From positions 1-21,799 of the forward strand of contig CALXVO010000009.1 in the NCBI GenBank assembly GCA_944392065.1: a stretch of DNA of 21,799 nucleotides, in the 5' to 3' direction. The DNA is from an uncultured Clostridia bacterium (lineage in GTDB: Bacteria > Bacillota > Clostridia > TANB77 > CAG-508). Every line of letters begins with the position of its first letter. Within the stretch, counting starts at the first letter, position 1. The notes below the pieces were generated by a model. The model was not told the origin of the DNA, did no database searches, and saw nothing but the letters and a program-made list of their open reading frames with translations. Below, piece after piece: positions 7,934 to 16,170 of the stretch. The position numbers were made by a program, and so were the translations under genes.

Positions 7934-9227
7934 GTTTATAGCTATACCATTGACATATTTAGATGCTTATGTGGTTATGCTATTTTTTACTTCTCTTTTA
8001 GATATAAAAGCTACAAGCAAAAGAAAATTAATCTATGTTTTAATCTACGGTACTATTGGCAACATTTTTTCTTTTATTATTCCAACTTCATATACTATAT
8101 TTATATACATTATCCTTTGGCCTGTGCTTATTTATTTCATATTAAAAGCTACAATTATTAAAGCTTTATTAGCTGAAATAATAACTTTAATAATCTCATC
8201 AAGCTTAGAATTTTTATTTACTAACGCTTTTCTAAACTTATTCAATATTACCTCTGAGATGATAGTAACTATACCTTTCTACAGATTAATAGTAGCTTTA
8301 AGTATATATTTTATTATATTTATGCTTACTAAATTTATAAATCATTTAAAAGTTAATATTCAAATATTTGATAATATGAAAACCAAAACGAAAATTTTGT
8401 TAGTAGTAAATGCTTTATTAATTGTACTTGTTATTGCAATGCAATTTTATTTGCTCAGATTTTATAGTGCTTCAATGCCAACTTTTATTACTTTAATTAG
8501 TATTTTCGGATTAATTGCTTATTTTGCAGTAAGTCTTTACAGTATAATTAATGTATCTAAACTTGAAACTACAAAAATAGATTTAGAGAATGCTAATTCT
8601 ACTATCCATTCATTAACTATTTTGCATGACCAAGTTAGATCTTTTAAACATGATTTTGATAATATGGTTAATAGTATTGGCGGTTATGTTGTAAATGAAG
8701 ATATTGAAGGACTTAGGAAATATTATAACCAACTTTTAGAAGAATGCCATAAAACCAATAATCTATATGCCTTATCTCCTGCTGTTATTAATCATCCTGC
8801 AATTTATCACATGCTTGCAACTAAATATTATGAAGCAGACCAAAAGAATGTACAAATTAATCTTAATGTATTTCTGGACTTAAACGAAATAGAGGATCGT
8901 ATGAAAATATATGATTTTACTAGAATTCTTGGTATCTTATTAGATAATGCAATTGATGCTGCTGTGGAATGTGATAAGAAAATAATCAATGTAACATTTC
9001 GTAAAGAAATTAGTAATAATATGATTGCAGTTATTATTCAAAATACTTATAAAAATAAGGAAGTTGATACGGAAACCATTTATCAAAAAGGTGTTTCAAG
9101 TAAAGAAAATCATAGTGGACTTGGATTATGGAAAGTAAGACAAATATTAATGCATAATAATAATTTAAATTTATTTACCACTAAAAATGAAGAATTCTTT
9201 ACACAACAATTTGAAATCTATAAATAA
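7875..9227 (+). CDS. agrC: AgrC-type membrane histidine kinase (GHKL)
   Basis: 450 residues from ATG 7875, which follows ggaggttgttaaaa inside the end of agrA; an earlier ATG at 7818 in this frame lacks a ribosome binding site. The first 225 residues hold about six to seven hydrophobic helices forming the polytopic sensor. A dimerisation helix carries the phosphoacceptor in SFKHDFDN (H259). The HATPase domain has the N-box LLDNAIDAA (N358) and G-box HSGLGLW (413-419). This is the HPK10 layout of AgrC receptors, which bind thiolactone peptides. The long overlap with agrA implies tight co-expression. Its likely ligand is the product of agrD/agrB encoded convergently just downstream. Confidence 0.92.
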   Translation: MNTLQTIWTALIVPNELLIKFIAIPLTYLDAYVVMLFFTSLLDIKATSKRKLIYVLIYGTIGNIFSFIIPTSYTIFIYIILWPVLIYFILKATIIKALLAEIITLIISSSLEFLFTNAFLNLFNITSEMIVTIPFYRLIVALSIYFIIFMLTKFINHLKVNIQIFDNMKTKTKILLVVNALLIVLVIAMQFYLLRFYSASMPTFITLISIFGLIAYFAVSLYSIINVSKLETTKIDLENANSTIHSLTILHDQVRSFKHDFDNMVNSIGGYVVNEDIEGLRKYYNQLLEECHKTNNLYALSPAVINHPAIYHMLATKYYEADQKNVQINLNVFLDLNEIEDRMKIYDFTRILGILLDNAIDAAVECDKKIINVTFRKEISNNMIAVIIQNTYKNKEVDTETIYQKGVSSKENHSGLGLWKVRQILMHNNNLNLFTTKNEEFFTQQFEIYK

Positions 9228-9234
9228 TTTACCT

Positions 9235-9265
9235 AAAAAATAGTCTCTGTTCGAGGCTATTTTTT
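9235..9265. terminator. Bidirectional intrinsic terminator between agrC and agrD
   Basis: AAAAAATAGTCTC (9235-9247), loop tgttc, GAGGCTATTTTTT (9253-9265): a 13-bp stem with one G-U pair, flanked by A-run and T-run so it works on both strands. It lies 7 bases after the agrC stop and 57 bases after the agrD stop, where the two convergent transcripts meet. Confidence 0.85.
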
Positions 9266-9321
9266 AGTTTGTCGATTTTTATATTTTTTATTATATGGAA
9301 ATAGTTGTTATTTCTTTTTTA

Positions 9322-9441
9322 CTAGTCTTTTTTTATTAAAGATGCTGGCATCTTTGGTTGATGATACATACCTATTAAAAAGCATGCTGTATTTGTTGAT
9401 TTTGCATATTTTTCTGCTATTTTAGCTAAAGTTTTTAACAT
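9322..9441 (-). CDS. agrD: AgrD autoinducing-peptide precursor (cyclic lactone/thiolactone)
   Basis: 39 residues, ATG 9441 behind gggaggaatttatt. It begins MLKTLAKIAEKYAK, an amphipathic membrane-binding leader. The core STNTACFLIGMY contains the single Cys20, and the tail HQPKMPASLIKKD is the conserved AgrB-recognition region (compare xxPxxP in other AgrD proteins). AgrB would cleave before His27 and join the new C-terminus to Cys20 as a thiolactone. By alignment on the HQP motif the ring would span Cys20-Tyr26, seven residues. It lies 69 bases downstream of agrB on the same strand, the expected position. Identification rests on size, leader, Cys position, tail motif and context, which all agree. 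Confidence 0.9.
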   Translation of the reverse strand: MLKTLAKIAEKYAKSTNTACFLIGMYHQPKMPASLIKKD

Positions 9442-9510
9442 AATAAATTCCTCCCATTTGTTTAAAATTTTATATAATAAAACATTGCCGGCTAATGTTT
9501 ATTACCTAAT

Positions 9511-10140
9511 TTAGTTTTCTAATTGCTTGGCATATTCTTCATATCCATATTTATTATTTGTTAATTTATATGCCAACCTAGTAATTGTTATTGTCTGAAT
9601 AATAGTTCCAATAATTAATATATTTGAATATACTTGATTTTGAATTAATAAAGATGCTCCAAGTGTTATTATCAACGTTATGTAAGATAATATTTTTTTA
9701 GTTTTTCTTTCTTTTTTACTTATTATTGGTACGTTTTCTGTGTCTGCTGGTGCATACATGCTTACCATTAATATTCCAAATATGAGACCCAAAACTACTA
9801 ATATATACTTTTCTATACTATCCAATATTAAAAATTTGCTTAATACTATATTCCCATAATAGATAATAGTACTTCCTAAAATACATCCTAAATGTGTATG
9901 CAAATGAAATCCTCCTGAAAACGTTTTATATGGCATAATTGCAAAATAAGCAAATACCATTTCCATTCCAAATCCCAATGCAAAACTAATTCCAAAGAGC
10001 AAAATCATTTTAGGTAACTCACCTACAATAAGTTGTAATCCATACGAGATTGCCTCCCCTTGCTCTTCTGTAATTTCTGGCATCTTCTTTCTCATTTTTT
10101 TCAGTATAAACTCACAAAATTTTTCTATCAATTTGCTCAC
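9511..10140 (-). CDS. agrB: AgrB-type peptide-processing membrane endopeptidase
   Basis: About 209 residues with several membrane helices. The catalytic motif SGGFHLHTHLGC gives H79 and C86, spaced seven apart exactly as in staphylococcal AgrB. It cuts the C-terminal tail off AgrD and forms the cyclic peptide. Start choice: GTG 10140 has gag immediately adjacent, which is too close to be its ribosome site; TTG 10131, three codons later, has gaggtg at six bases and is the better candidate. A possible promoter upstream is TTGATT (10272-10267), 16 bases, TATTAT (10250-10245) on the minus strand, with a direct repeat ATGTTATTT / ATGTTGATT overlapping its -35. Encoded with agrD and facing the agrA-agrC unit. 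Confidence 0.92.
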   Translation of the reverse strand: MSKLIEKFCEFILKKMRKKMPEITEEQGEAISYGLQLIVGELPKMILLFGISFALGFGMEMVFAYFAIMPYKTFSGGFHLHTHLGCILGSTIIYYGNIVLSKFLILDSIEKYILVVLGLIFGILMVSMYAPADTENVPIISKKERKTKKILSYITLIITLGASLLIQNQVYSNILIIGTIIQTITITRLAYKLTNNKYGYEEYAKQLEN

Positions 10141-10357
10141 CTCATTTGAACTGAGATTATAATAATACTTTTTATGACATTTTTTTCATTTGCTATACGA
10201 ATAATAAAAAATATTATATAAAAACTTATTTTTTTGGTTTTCATATAATATTTTTCAGTTTTATAAAATCAACATAATTAAATAACATTACATAATACTT
10301 ATATTTGTAGAATTCATACTTTACATGTAAAATACTCGATTTTTTATTTCATTTCTT

Positions 10358-11045
10358 CTATAACTCTATTCCTTCTAATATCTTCCATGTGCCATTCATT
10401 TCTGGTATGGATTTAAAACACATCTCTTCTTTTGTAATAGGATGCTTTAATCTTAGTTCATATGCCCAAAGAGCAATTTGCTTTCCATGACCTCGTCCAC
10501 CATACTTTTGGTCTCCATAAATACTATGGTTCCTACTAGAAAGCTGCACTCGTATTTGATGGTGTCTTCCTGTATGTAAATTTATTTTTAGTACAGATAG
10601 ATTAATTTCCTCATTATATTTTAAAACTTCATAATCGAGTGAAGCAAATTTTGCATTTTTTGTACCTTCTTTTACTATTTTACTTATATTGTTCCCTTCG
10701 TTTTTTAGTAGGTAATCTTCTAATATTCCGCTTCTCTTTTTCCATTTTTCCATTTACTACTACCAAATACGATTTCTGAAATAGCTTTTCTCTTACTTGC
10801 TCGCTTAATCTCGCAGCGGCTTTAGAAGTTTTAGCAAATACCATTACACCTCCAACTGGTCTATCTAGTCTATGTATCAATCCTAAATACACATTTCCTG
10901 GTTTATGATACTTTTCTTTTAAATATTCTTTTATAATAGTAAGCATATCTACATCTCCGGTTTTATCTCCTTGTGATGGTATGTTTACTGGTTTTTCTAC
11001 CACTATTATGTGATTATCTTCAAATATTACTTTTAATTTCTGCAT
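10358..11045 (-). pseudogene. RluA-family pseudouridine synthase, broken by a frameshift
   Basis: Two overlapping frames together make one protein of about 230 residues. The 5' part (11045-10680) has the IIVVEKPVNIPSQGD start and the catalytic loop GLIHRLDRPVGG (D61). The 3' part (to 10358) has GRHHQIRVQLSS and YGDQKYGG, the remaining conserved RluA motifs. Reading must shift by +1 (one base skipped) near two A5 runs at 10749-10745 and 10741-10737; removing one A from the first run gives a continuous VVNGKWKKRSGILEDYLL. There is no S4 domain, as in small RluA-type members that modify rRNA or tRNA uridines. The break could be a real inactivating mutation, a homopolymer sequencing error or, less likely, recoding. 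All key motifs are intact on both sides, so it is recent or artefactual. Confidence 0.85.
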
Positions 11046-11108
11046 TTTATTGCTCCTCTTCTTCCCTAAACTACAAATAAAATAAAATATTGATTAAATT
11101 ATCAATTA

Positions 11109-11236
11109 TTAGAGCAAAAATAAACAAGTATTGCTAGGCAAAATTTAGTAAAAAACCGGAAGCGTACTTGGTGTACGCTGAGGATTTTTTATTCTCAAAT
11201 TTTAACAACGCAAGACGCCGTTTATTTTTGCTCTAA
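11109..11236 (-). repeat. Large structured hairpin element, copy B
   Basis: Arms 11109-11125 and 11220-11236 are perfectly complementary over 17 bp. The core matches copy A at 1483-1605: on the minus strand GCGTTGTTAAAA, AAAATCCTCA, GCGTAC, GTACGC, TTCCGGTTTT and TTTGCCTAGCA. The central stem here is agcgtac/gtacgct, against atcgtac/gtacgat in copy A, a compensated base-pair change. The right arm contains the TAG stop (11235-11233) of the methyltransferase gene, as in copy A. Confidence 0.82.
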
Positions 11237-12090
11237 CTCTCCCATTTTCCATAAATCCCACAAGGCAGAATCAAACTAGAATTACTCATTGGAAGTCCTA
11301 CCTCTCCATGTGAAAATTTACCTTTTTTCTTTATATTTAATTTTAATATATTTTCTAAAACTGTACTAGATATTCCTGTTGTATATGAATTTATCAAGAA
11401 GAATAATGGATTATCAGATAACACTTTAGTACATAATTCTACTAAATCATATATATTTTCTTCGAATTTCCATACTTCTCCATTTGTTCCTCTTCCATAT
11501 GATGGTGGATCCATTATTATTCCATCATAATAATTTCCTCTACGTATCTCCCTATTTACAAATTTAACCACATCATCTACTATAAATCTAACTGGTCTAT
11601 CTATTAGTCCAGATGATGCTACGTTTTCTTTTGCCCATGTAGTCATTCCTTTTGAACTATCCACATGGCAAACAGAGGCTCCAGCATAGCTACAAGCTAC
11701 TGTTGCTCCTCCTGTATATGCAAATAAATTTAATACTTTTATTTCTCTCTTTGCATTTTTTATTTTATCAATCATCCAATCCCAATTAACTGCTTGCTCT
11801 GGAAACAGTCCGGTATGCTTAAAGCCCATTGGCTTTATATTAAAGGTTAAATCTTTATATTTAATTTGCCAATTTTTTGGCATTTTTTTATTATATTTCC
11901 ACTCTCCGCCACCAGTAGAACTTCTATTGTACCTCGCATTTGCTAATTTCCATTTGTCTGGAAAAGACTTATCCTTCCAAATTATCTGTGGATCCGGTCT
12001 TATTAAAACAATATCTCCCCATCTTTCTAATTTTTCTCCATTTGCCATATCTAATATTTCGTAATCTTTCCAATTATTTGCTACATTCAT
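11233..12090 (-). CDS. Class I SAM-dependent methyltransferase (RlmI/RlmK-like, likely rRNA)
   Basis: 285 residues from ATG 12090, behind aaaggaagaagttgta; the frame opens at a TTG at 12123, but those codons include the ribosome site itself. Motif I is VLNLFAYTGGAT (119-130), followed by the VDSS acidic loop (144-147), DDV at 172-174, and motif IV DPPSYGRG (194-201). The DPPSYGRG signature and fold order match Firmicute relatives of the RlmI/RlmK 23S rRNA cytosine/guanine C5/N7 methyltransferases, here without a PUA domain. The substrate is inferred, not shown. It lies downstream of a small membrane-protein gene, and its stop codon is inside hairpin element B. Confidence 0.85.
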   Translation of the reverse strand: MNVANNWKDYEILDMANGEKLERWGDIVLIRPDPQIIWKDKSFPDKWKLANARYNRSSTGGGEWKYNKKMPKNWQIKYKDLTFNIKPMGFKHTGLFPEQAVNWDWMIDKIKNAKREIKVLNLFAYTGGATVACSYAGASVCHVDSSKGMTTWAKENVASSGLIDRPVRFIVDDVVKFVNREIRRGNYYDGIIMDPPSYGRGTNGEVWKFEENIYDLVELCTKVLSDNPLFFLINSYTTGISSTVLENILKLNIKKKGKFSHGEVGLPMSNSSLILPCGIYGKWES

Positions 12091-12149
12091 TACAACTTCT
12101 TCCTTTCCTATCTCCTTGGACAAAAGGGACTACTGCCTTTTTGCCAAGC

Positions 12150-12353
12150 TCAAATCTTCCCAAGTACATTCACAAAACTACTAATCAATACAATATCTAG
12201 AATAATAAAACTTATGGTTGCAGTTACTATCGTAGTCATTATTTTATGTTCAGTAATTAAATGTATGATATTCTTTCTGCCACGCTTCTTCTTTTCTTGC
12301 CTCTCTTCCAATACTTGTCCATTCTCTAAAATAATATCTTTTGCATACTCCAT
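12150..12353 (-). CDS. Small single-span membrane protein, unknown function
   Basis: 67 residues, ATG 12353, with aggggg nine bases upstream. A charged N-terminal half (EERQEKKKRGRK, residues 16-27) is followed by one hydrophobic helix at about 39-61, then a short tail. It is not recognised as a family. The gap to the methyltransferase start is 59 bases, so the two could share a transcript. A good ribosome site and protein-like composition support it, but it is short and could be over-called. Confidence 0.55.
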   Translation of the reverse strand: MEYAKDIILENGQVLEERQEKKKRGRKNIIHLITEHKIMTTIVTATISFIILDIVLISSFVNVLGKI

Positions 12354-12619
12354 AAACCAATTCCCCCTATCTATTTTTCTCTATTCTATAAATATGCTCG
12401 TCATGAGGAATTTATGCCTATTTTCGTATGCCAAATTATTTGCTTTTTCTGGCTTTTACAATTTTATTCATTTTCTTATTACGTTTTTTTATTTATTATT
12501 TCAAAAACTTTTCTATTTAATCTAAATGTTTTTCTTAAATTCAGATAAGATGTATATTTAGAGAATTTTTGCAGGAGCGCGTAGTGACCAAATATTTTTT
12601 ACCAAAACACTTTCAATCG

Positions 12620-14449
12620 TTAACTTAATTCTTCTTTTATTTTTTTAGCCAGCTTTTCATTTATTCCCTTTATTTTCGTCAATTCTTCTATTTCCGCTTC
12701 TTTTATTTTCTTTACGCTACCAAATTTTCTAAGTAATTCTTTTTTCTTTACCTCTCCAATTCCGCTTATTTCGTCTAAAGCAGATTTCGTAGTTTGCTTC
12801 TCTCTTAATTTTTTATGATAACCAATGGCTGTATCATGTACTGCATCTTGGAACATAGTAATTGTATTAAATAACGTATTCGAAATAGCTAGTTCTTCCC
12901 TCTCTTTATTCATTAAAGCCCTTGTTGAGTGTGTATCATCTTTTACCATTCCAAAGATAGGTATATTTAAAATACTTGCATCAAATTCAGCATCTTTTGC
13001 TTTGTATTGCTCTTTTACTTCTTCTATTGCCTCTAACGCAGCCTTAATTTGAGTAATTCCTCCATCCACGAAAATTACATCTGGTAATCTTCCAAATCCT
13101 CCATTTGGATTATCTATAGAATGAATTAATCTTCTTGTAATTACTTCTTTCATACATCTTGGATCGTCTTGCCCAAATACTGTTTTTATTTTAAATCGTC
13201 TAGACAAATTCTTTTTTATAACGCCATCTTGCATAACACACATTCCAGCAACCATATTTGTTCCTGACAAATTCGAGATGTCATAGCACTCTATTTTTCT
13301 TGGTAGTTTATCTATTTTTAATACTTCTTTTAATTCTAATAGAATTGCATTTTTATCTTTTTCTTTATTTTCTAATGTTATCTTAGCATTGTTTTCTGCC
13401 ATTTCTACTAGTCTTAATTTTTCCCCTTTTTGAGGTGTTTTTATTTCTACTTTTCTCCCTGCTACTTCAGTTAGCCAGTTCTGCAACAATTCTTTATCTT
13501 CAATTTCTTCCCTTATCATTATTTTATTAGGAATGATAGGTCTATCCAAATAATATTGTTTAATAAAACTAGATAAAATTTCTTTTGACTCTTCATCTAC
13601 TAAATCATCTAAAAAATAATGCTCCCTTCCTATCATTTTGCTTTTTCTAACAAAAAATACTTCTATACATACTCTGGACATGCTTTTTGCAATTCCTATT
13701 ACATCAATATCATTTTCTGAAATATTGGATACTTTTTGTTTTTCTGAAATCCTTTCTACTGCTACAATCTTATCCCTTAAATATGCTGCTTTTTCATACT
13801 GCATATTTTTAGATGCTTCTTCCATTTCTCTTGTTATTTGTTTTAATAGCTTGTCCGTCTTTCCTTCCAGAACATCTACTATCTCATCAATTTGTTTCCT
13901 GTATTCTTCTCTAGAAATATATCCCATGCATGGTGCAAAGCACTTTTTTATATGATAGTTTAAGCAGGGTCTATCTTTATATTTAAAACTTCTGCATTGT
14001 CTAATTTTAAATTTAGATTTAATAAATTCAACCATTTCTTTTGCAGCACCTGCATTTGCATATGGTCCAAAATACTTTGCTCCATCATTTAATATTCTCC
14101 TTGTGATGTAAACATCTGGATATTCTGCTTTAATATTTACTTTAATATATGGATATGTTTTATCATCTTTTAGTAGCACATTAAATTTAGGCATGTTTTT
14201 CTTAATTAGGTTGCATTCTAATATAAGAGCCTCTGCCTCATTATCGGTAACTATATATTCAAAATGGTCAATTAAAGCTACCATGTTTTGAATTCTCTTA
14301 GTTTTATTAGTTTTTCTAAAATATTGCCTTACTCTATTTTTTAAAGAAATAGCTTTACCTACATAAATAATTTTATCATTTTTATCATGCATTATATACA
14401 CACCTGGTTTTGAAGGCAATTTTTTTAATTCTTCTTCTATGTTAAACAT
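12620..14449 (-). CDS. uvrC: Excinuclease ABC subunit C
   Basis: 609 residues, full length. The N-terminal GIY-YIG nuclease domain (LPSKPGVYIMHDKNDKIIYV, then GKAISLKNRVRQYF) makes the 3' incision. A UVR motif for UvrB contact lies near 200-235 (REMEEASKNMQYEKAAYLRD). The RNase-H-like domain with 5' incision has CYDISNLSGT and VDGGITQIKAA. A tandem helix-hairpin-helix end follows (ISGIGEVKKKELLRKFG, KIKGINEKLAKKI). ATG 14449 follows aaggaagaaaaag. It acts in nucleotide excision repair with UvrA and UvrB, which are not in the window. I see no LexA-type operator in the 78 bases upstream. Confidence 0.97.
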   Translation of the reverse strand: MFNIEEELKKLPSKPGVYIMHDKNDKIIYVGKAISLKNRVRQYFRKTNKTKRIQNMVALIDHFEYIVTDNEAEALILECNLIKKNMPKFNVLLKDDKTYPYIKVNIKAEYPDVYITRRILNDGAKYFGPYANAGAAKEMVEFIKSKFKIRQCRSFKYKDRPCLNYHIKKCFAPCMGYISREEYRKQIDEIVDVLEGKTDKLLKQITREMEEASKNMQYEKAAYLRDKIVAVERISEKQKVSNISENDIDVIGIAKSMSRVCIEVFFVRKSKMIGREHYFLDDLVDEESKEILSSFIKQYYLDRPIIPNKIMIREEIEDKELLQNWLTEVAGRKVEIKTPQKGEKLRLVEMAENNAKITLENKEKDKNAILLELKEVLKIDKLPRKIECYDISNLSGTNMVAGMCVMQDGVIKKNLSRRFKIKTVFGQDDPRCMKEVITRRLIHSIDNPNGGFGRLPDVIFVDGGITQIKAALEAIEEVKEQYKAKDAEFDASILNIPIFGMVKDDTHSTRALMNKEREELAISNTLFNTITMFQDAVHDTAIGYHKKLREKQTTKSALDEISGIGEVKKKELLRKFGSVKKIKEAEIEELTKIKGINEKLAKKIKEELS

Positions 14450-14527
14450 CTTTTTCTTCCTTGCTTAAAATTAAACTATAATAATTAGTTCTTTAAGTAA
14501 ATTTTTTATTTTTTCAATATAATATCA

Positions 14528-15232
14528 TTATACCACACTATGTTCCTTGTTTTCCATAGACTTAACTAACTTTTCTATGTTTTTTCTTCTATTATATTTC
14601 CTTATCTCTGCGATTTCTAAGTACCATAAGTAGGCAAGTATTATTACGATAGATATGTTTTGCAAATACAGTATTGCTATACTTGATATTGCTGTAAGAA
14701 TTATTAATATTGTTTTAGATAAAATATAAGTAATTTTATATGCTTTTTTATTTCCACACACTAGTTTTAATGTTTCATTTACCACTCTTCCTCCATCCAT
14801 TGGATAAATTGGAATTAAATTAAACATTGCTATTAATAAATTTGAATATACTATTAATTCATATATGTATAAATTCTGCAAATTAATATTAAATTTTGCG
14901 ATCAAAACTGCAGTTGTAGCTATAATTAAATTTGTTATTGGCCCAGCTAGTGCAATAATTGCTTTTTTTATTGTATATGATTTTACATTTTTTATTTTGT
15001 ATTCTTCATCACTTACTTTGAATTGTATTCTAAGTCCTACTGGTGTTAGCTTTATTTCTTCTGGCTCAAATTTTAGTATTAAACCTGCTATTAAATGACC
15101 TATCTCATGAATAATTGCAAATACTATTAGCACAATATAAATTTCTAATTGTGAAGTTAATAAGAACAAAAACAGAAACAGAAATATTTTTAAATCAAGT
15201 TTTATGCTCACTTTTCTCTCATTCCTTCCCAT
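14528..15232 (-). CDS. spoIVFB: M50 site-2 protease, SpoIVFB-like
   Basis: 234 residues with about six membrane helices. Zinc motif HEIGH (42-46) with Glu43 as catalytic base, and the third ligand D146 in NLIPIYPMDGGR. SpoIVFB is the intramembrane protease that activates pro-sigma-K in the mother cell during sporulation. The assignment rests on size, motifs and the M23-domain gene 38 bases upstream, which matches a spoIVFA-spoIVFB pair. ATG 15232 has only a weak ribosome site; a GTG seven codons later (15211) also gives a family-like start (VSIKLDLKIF). A generic M50 protease is the alternative. Confidence 0.82.
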   Translation of the reverse strand: MGRNERKVSIKLDLKIFLFLFLFLLTSQLEIYIVLIVFAIIHEIGHLIAGLILKFEPEEIKLTPVGLRIQFKVSDEEYKIKNVKSYTIKKAIIALAGPITNLIIATTAVLIAKFNINLQNLYIYELIVYSNLLIAMFNLIPIYPMDGGRVVNETLKLVCGNKKAYKITYILSKTILIILTAISSIAILYLQNISIVIILAYLWYLEIAEIRKYNRRKNIEKLVKSMENKEHSVV

Positions 15233-15270
15233 TATAATTATTTTCTCATCTAGTTCTATACGGTTTTATT

Positions 15271-16170
15271 TTAAAACTCTATAATAGATTCGGGATTAAT
15301 TACTCTATTATCTCTTCTTATTTCAAAATGAAGATGAGGTCCTGTTGAATTTCCTGTTGACCCCACTTCTGCAATTTTATCCCCTTGTTTAACTTCTTGA
15401 CCTTCTTTTACTAATAATTTACTACAATGAGCATATCTTGTTAGAACATCACCATTTGTTATATCTATGTGCTTGCCATATTCACCTTCTTCTGATGCTA
15501 CTTCTACTGTGCCATCCATTGCTGCATAAATTGGTGTTCCTTCATTTGCACCAATATCTGTACCTTGATGGTTTGCAGATACAACCTCTGTTGCTTCTCT
15601 CGTCCCATATCTTGATGTTACAGTTCCTGTTACCGGCACAATAAAATTATAATTTGCTTTTATGTATTCAATATCTATTTCTGATTGTGATTTTTCTTTA
15701 GTATCTGCATTTTCTTCTATTATTTCATTTGTCTCTGCTCCTCCTATTCCTCCAACTACATTAATATCTATTATATTTGTTGCTTCGTTGTTTTCTCCAC
15801 TATTATTTACAACATTTTCATCTGTTCCATTTACTGCATTGCTTTCCATTGTATTTGCTTCATTATTTTCAACTGCAGTATTTGTCCCATCCTGTGTTGT
15901 TTCGTCATTCCCAAAAAATCCTAAAAAACCAAGATTATCTTTGTTATTCTCAATAAAAGAACCCACTCCGCTTTGTAGATTTCCCCAGTTAATATCATAT
16001 GATAATAGCTCCTTAGTTTTATTTATTACATCTTCTGAAAATATATAATTGGTATTTTTTATAAGGTAAAAAATAATATATATAACAGCACAAATAGCAA
16101 GTTGCATAAGCATTTTCTTAAATAAAGATAATTTTTTTTTCTCGTTTCTATTCACATTGCTACTTGACAC
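15271..16170 (-). CDS. M23 peptidase with membrane anchor, SpoIVFA/SpoIIQ-like
   Basis: 299 residues as annotated from GTG 16170. A membrane helix at about 20-38 is followed by a low-complexity Asn/Glu-rich linker (about 88-165) and an M23 (LytM) domain (175-299). Zinc and catalytic residues are intact: H201 and D205 (HQGTD), H248 (YAHCS), H279/H281 (GPHLHFE). SpoIVFA of Bacillus has a degenerate M23 domain, so this copy could still cut peptidoglycan. Being upstream of a SpoIVFB-like gene suggests the SpoIVFA role, but SpoIIQ-like function is possible. The ribosome site for GTG 16170 is poor, and the true N-terminus is probably in the fragment at 16160-16255 (see there). Confidence 0.82.
   Translation of the reverse strand: MSSSNVNRNEKKKLSLFKKMLMQLAICAVIYIIFYLIKNTNYIFSEDVINKTKELLSYDINWGNLQSGVGSFIENNKDNLGFLGFFGNDETTQDGTNTAVENNEANTMESNAVNGTDENVVNNSGENNEATNIIDINVVGGIGGAETNEIIEENADTKEKSQSEIDIEYIKANYNFIVPVTGTVTSRYGTREATEVVSANHQGTDIGANEGTPIYAAMDGTVEVASEEGEYGKHIDITNGDVLTRYAHCSKLLVKEGQEVKQGDKIAEVGSTGNSTGPHLHFEIRRDNRVINPESIIEF

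Noticed and set aside
10680..10753. Programmed -1 frameshifting in the RluA gene at the A-runs
   Set aside because: The needed shift is +1, not -1, so the usual A-AAA-AAG slippage does not apply.
12570..12588. Short GC-rich island (gcaggagcgcgtagtgacc) in the AT-rich gap after uvrC
   Set aside because: May be a remnant of an intergenic repeat, but there is no second copy or clear fold in the window to support it. The rest of 12354-12619 shows no gene.
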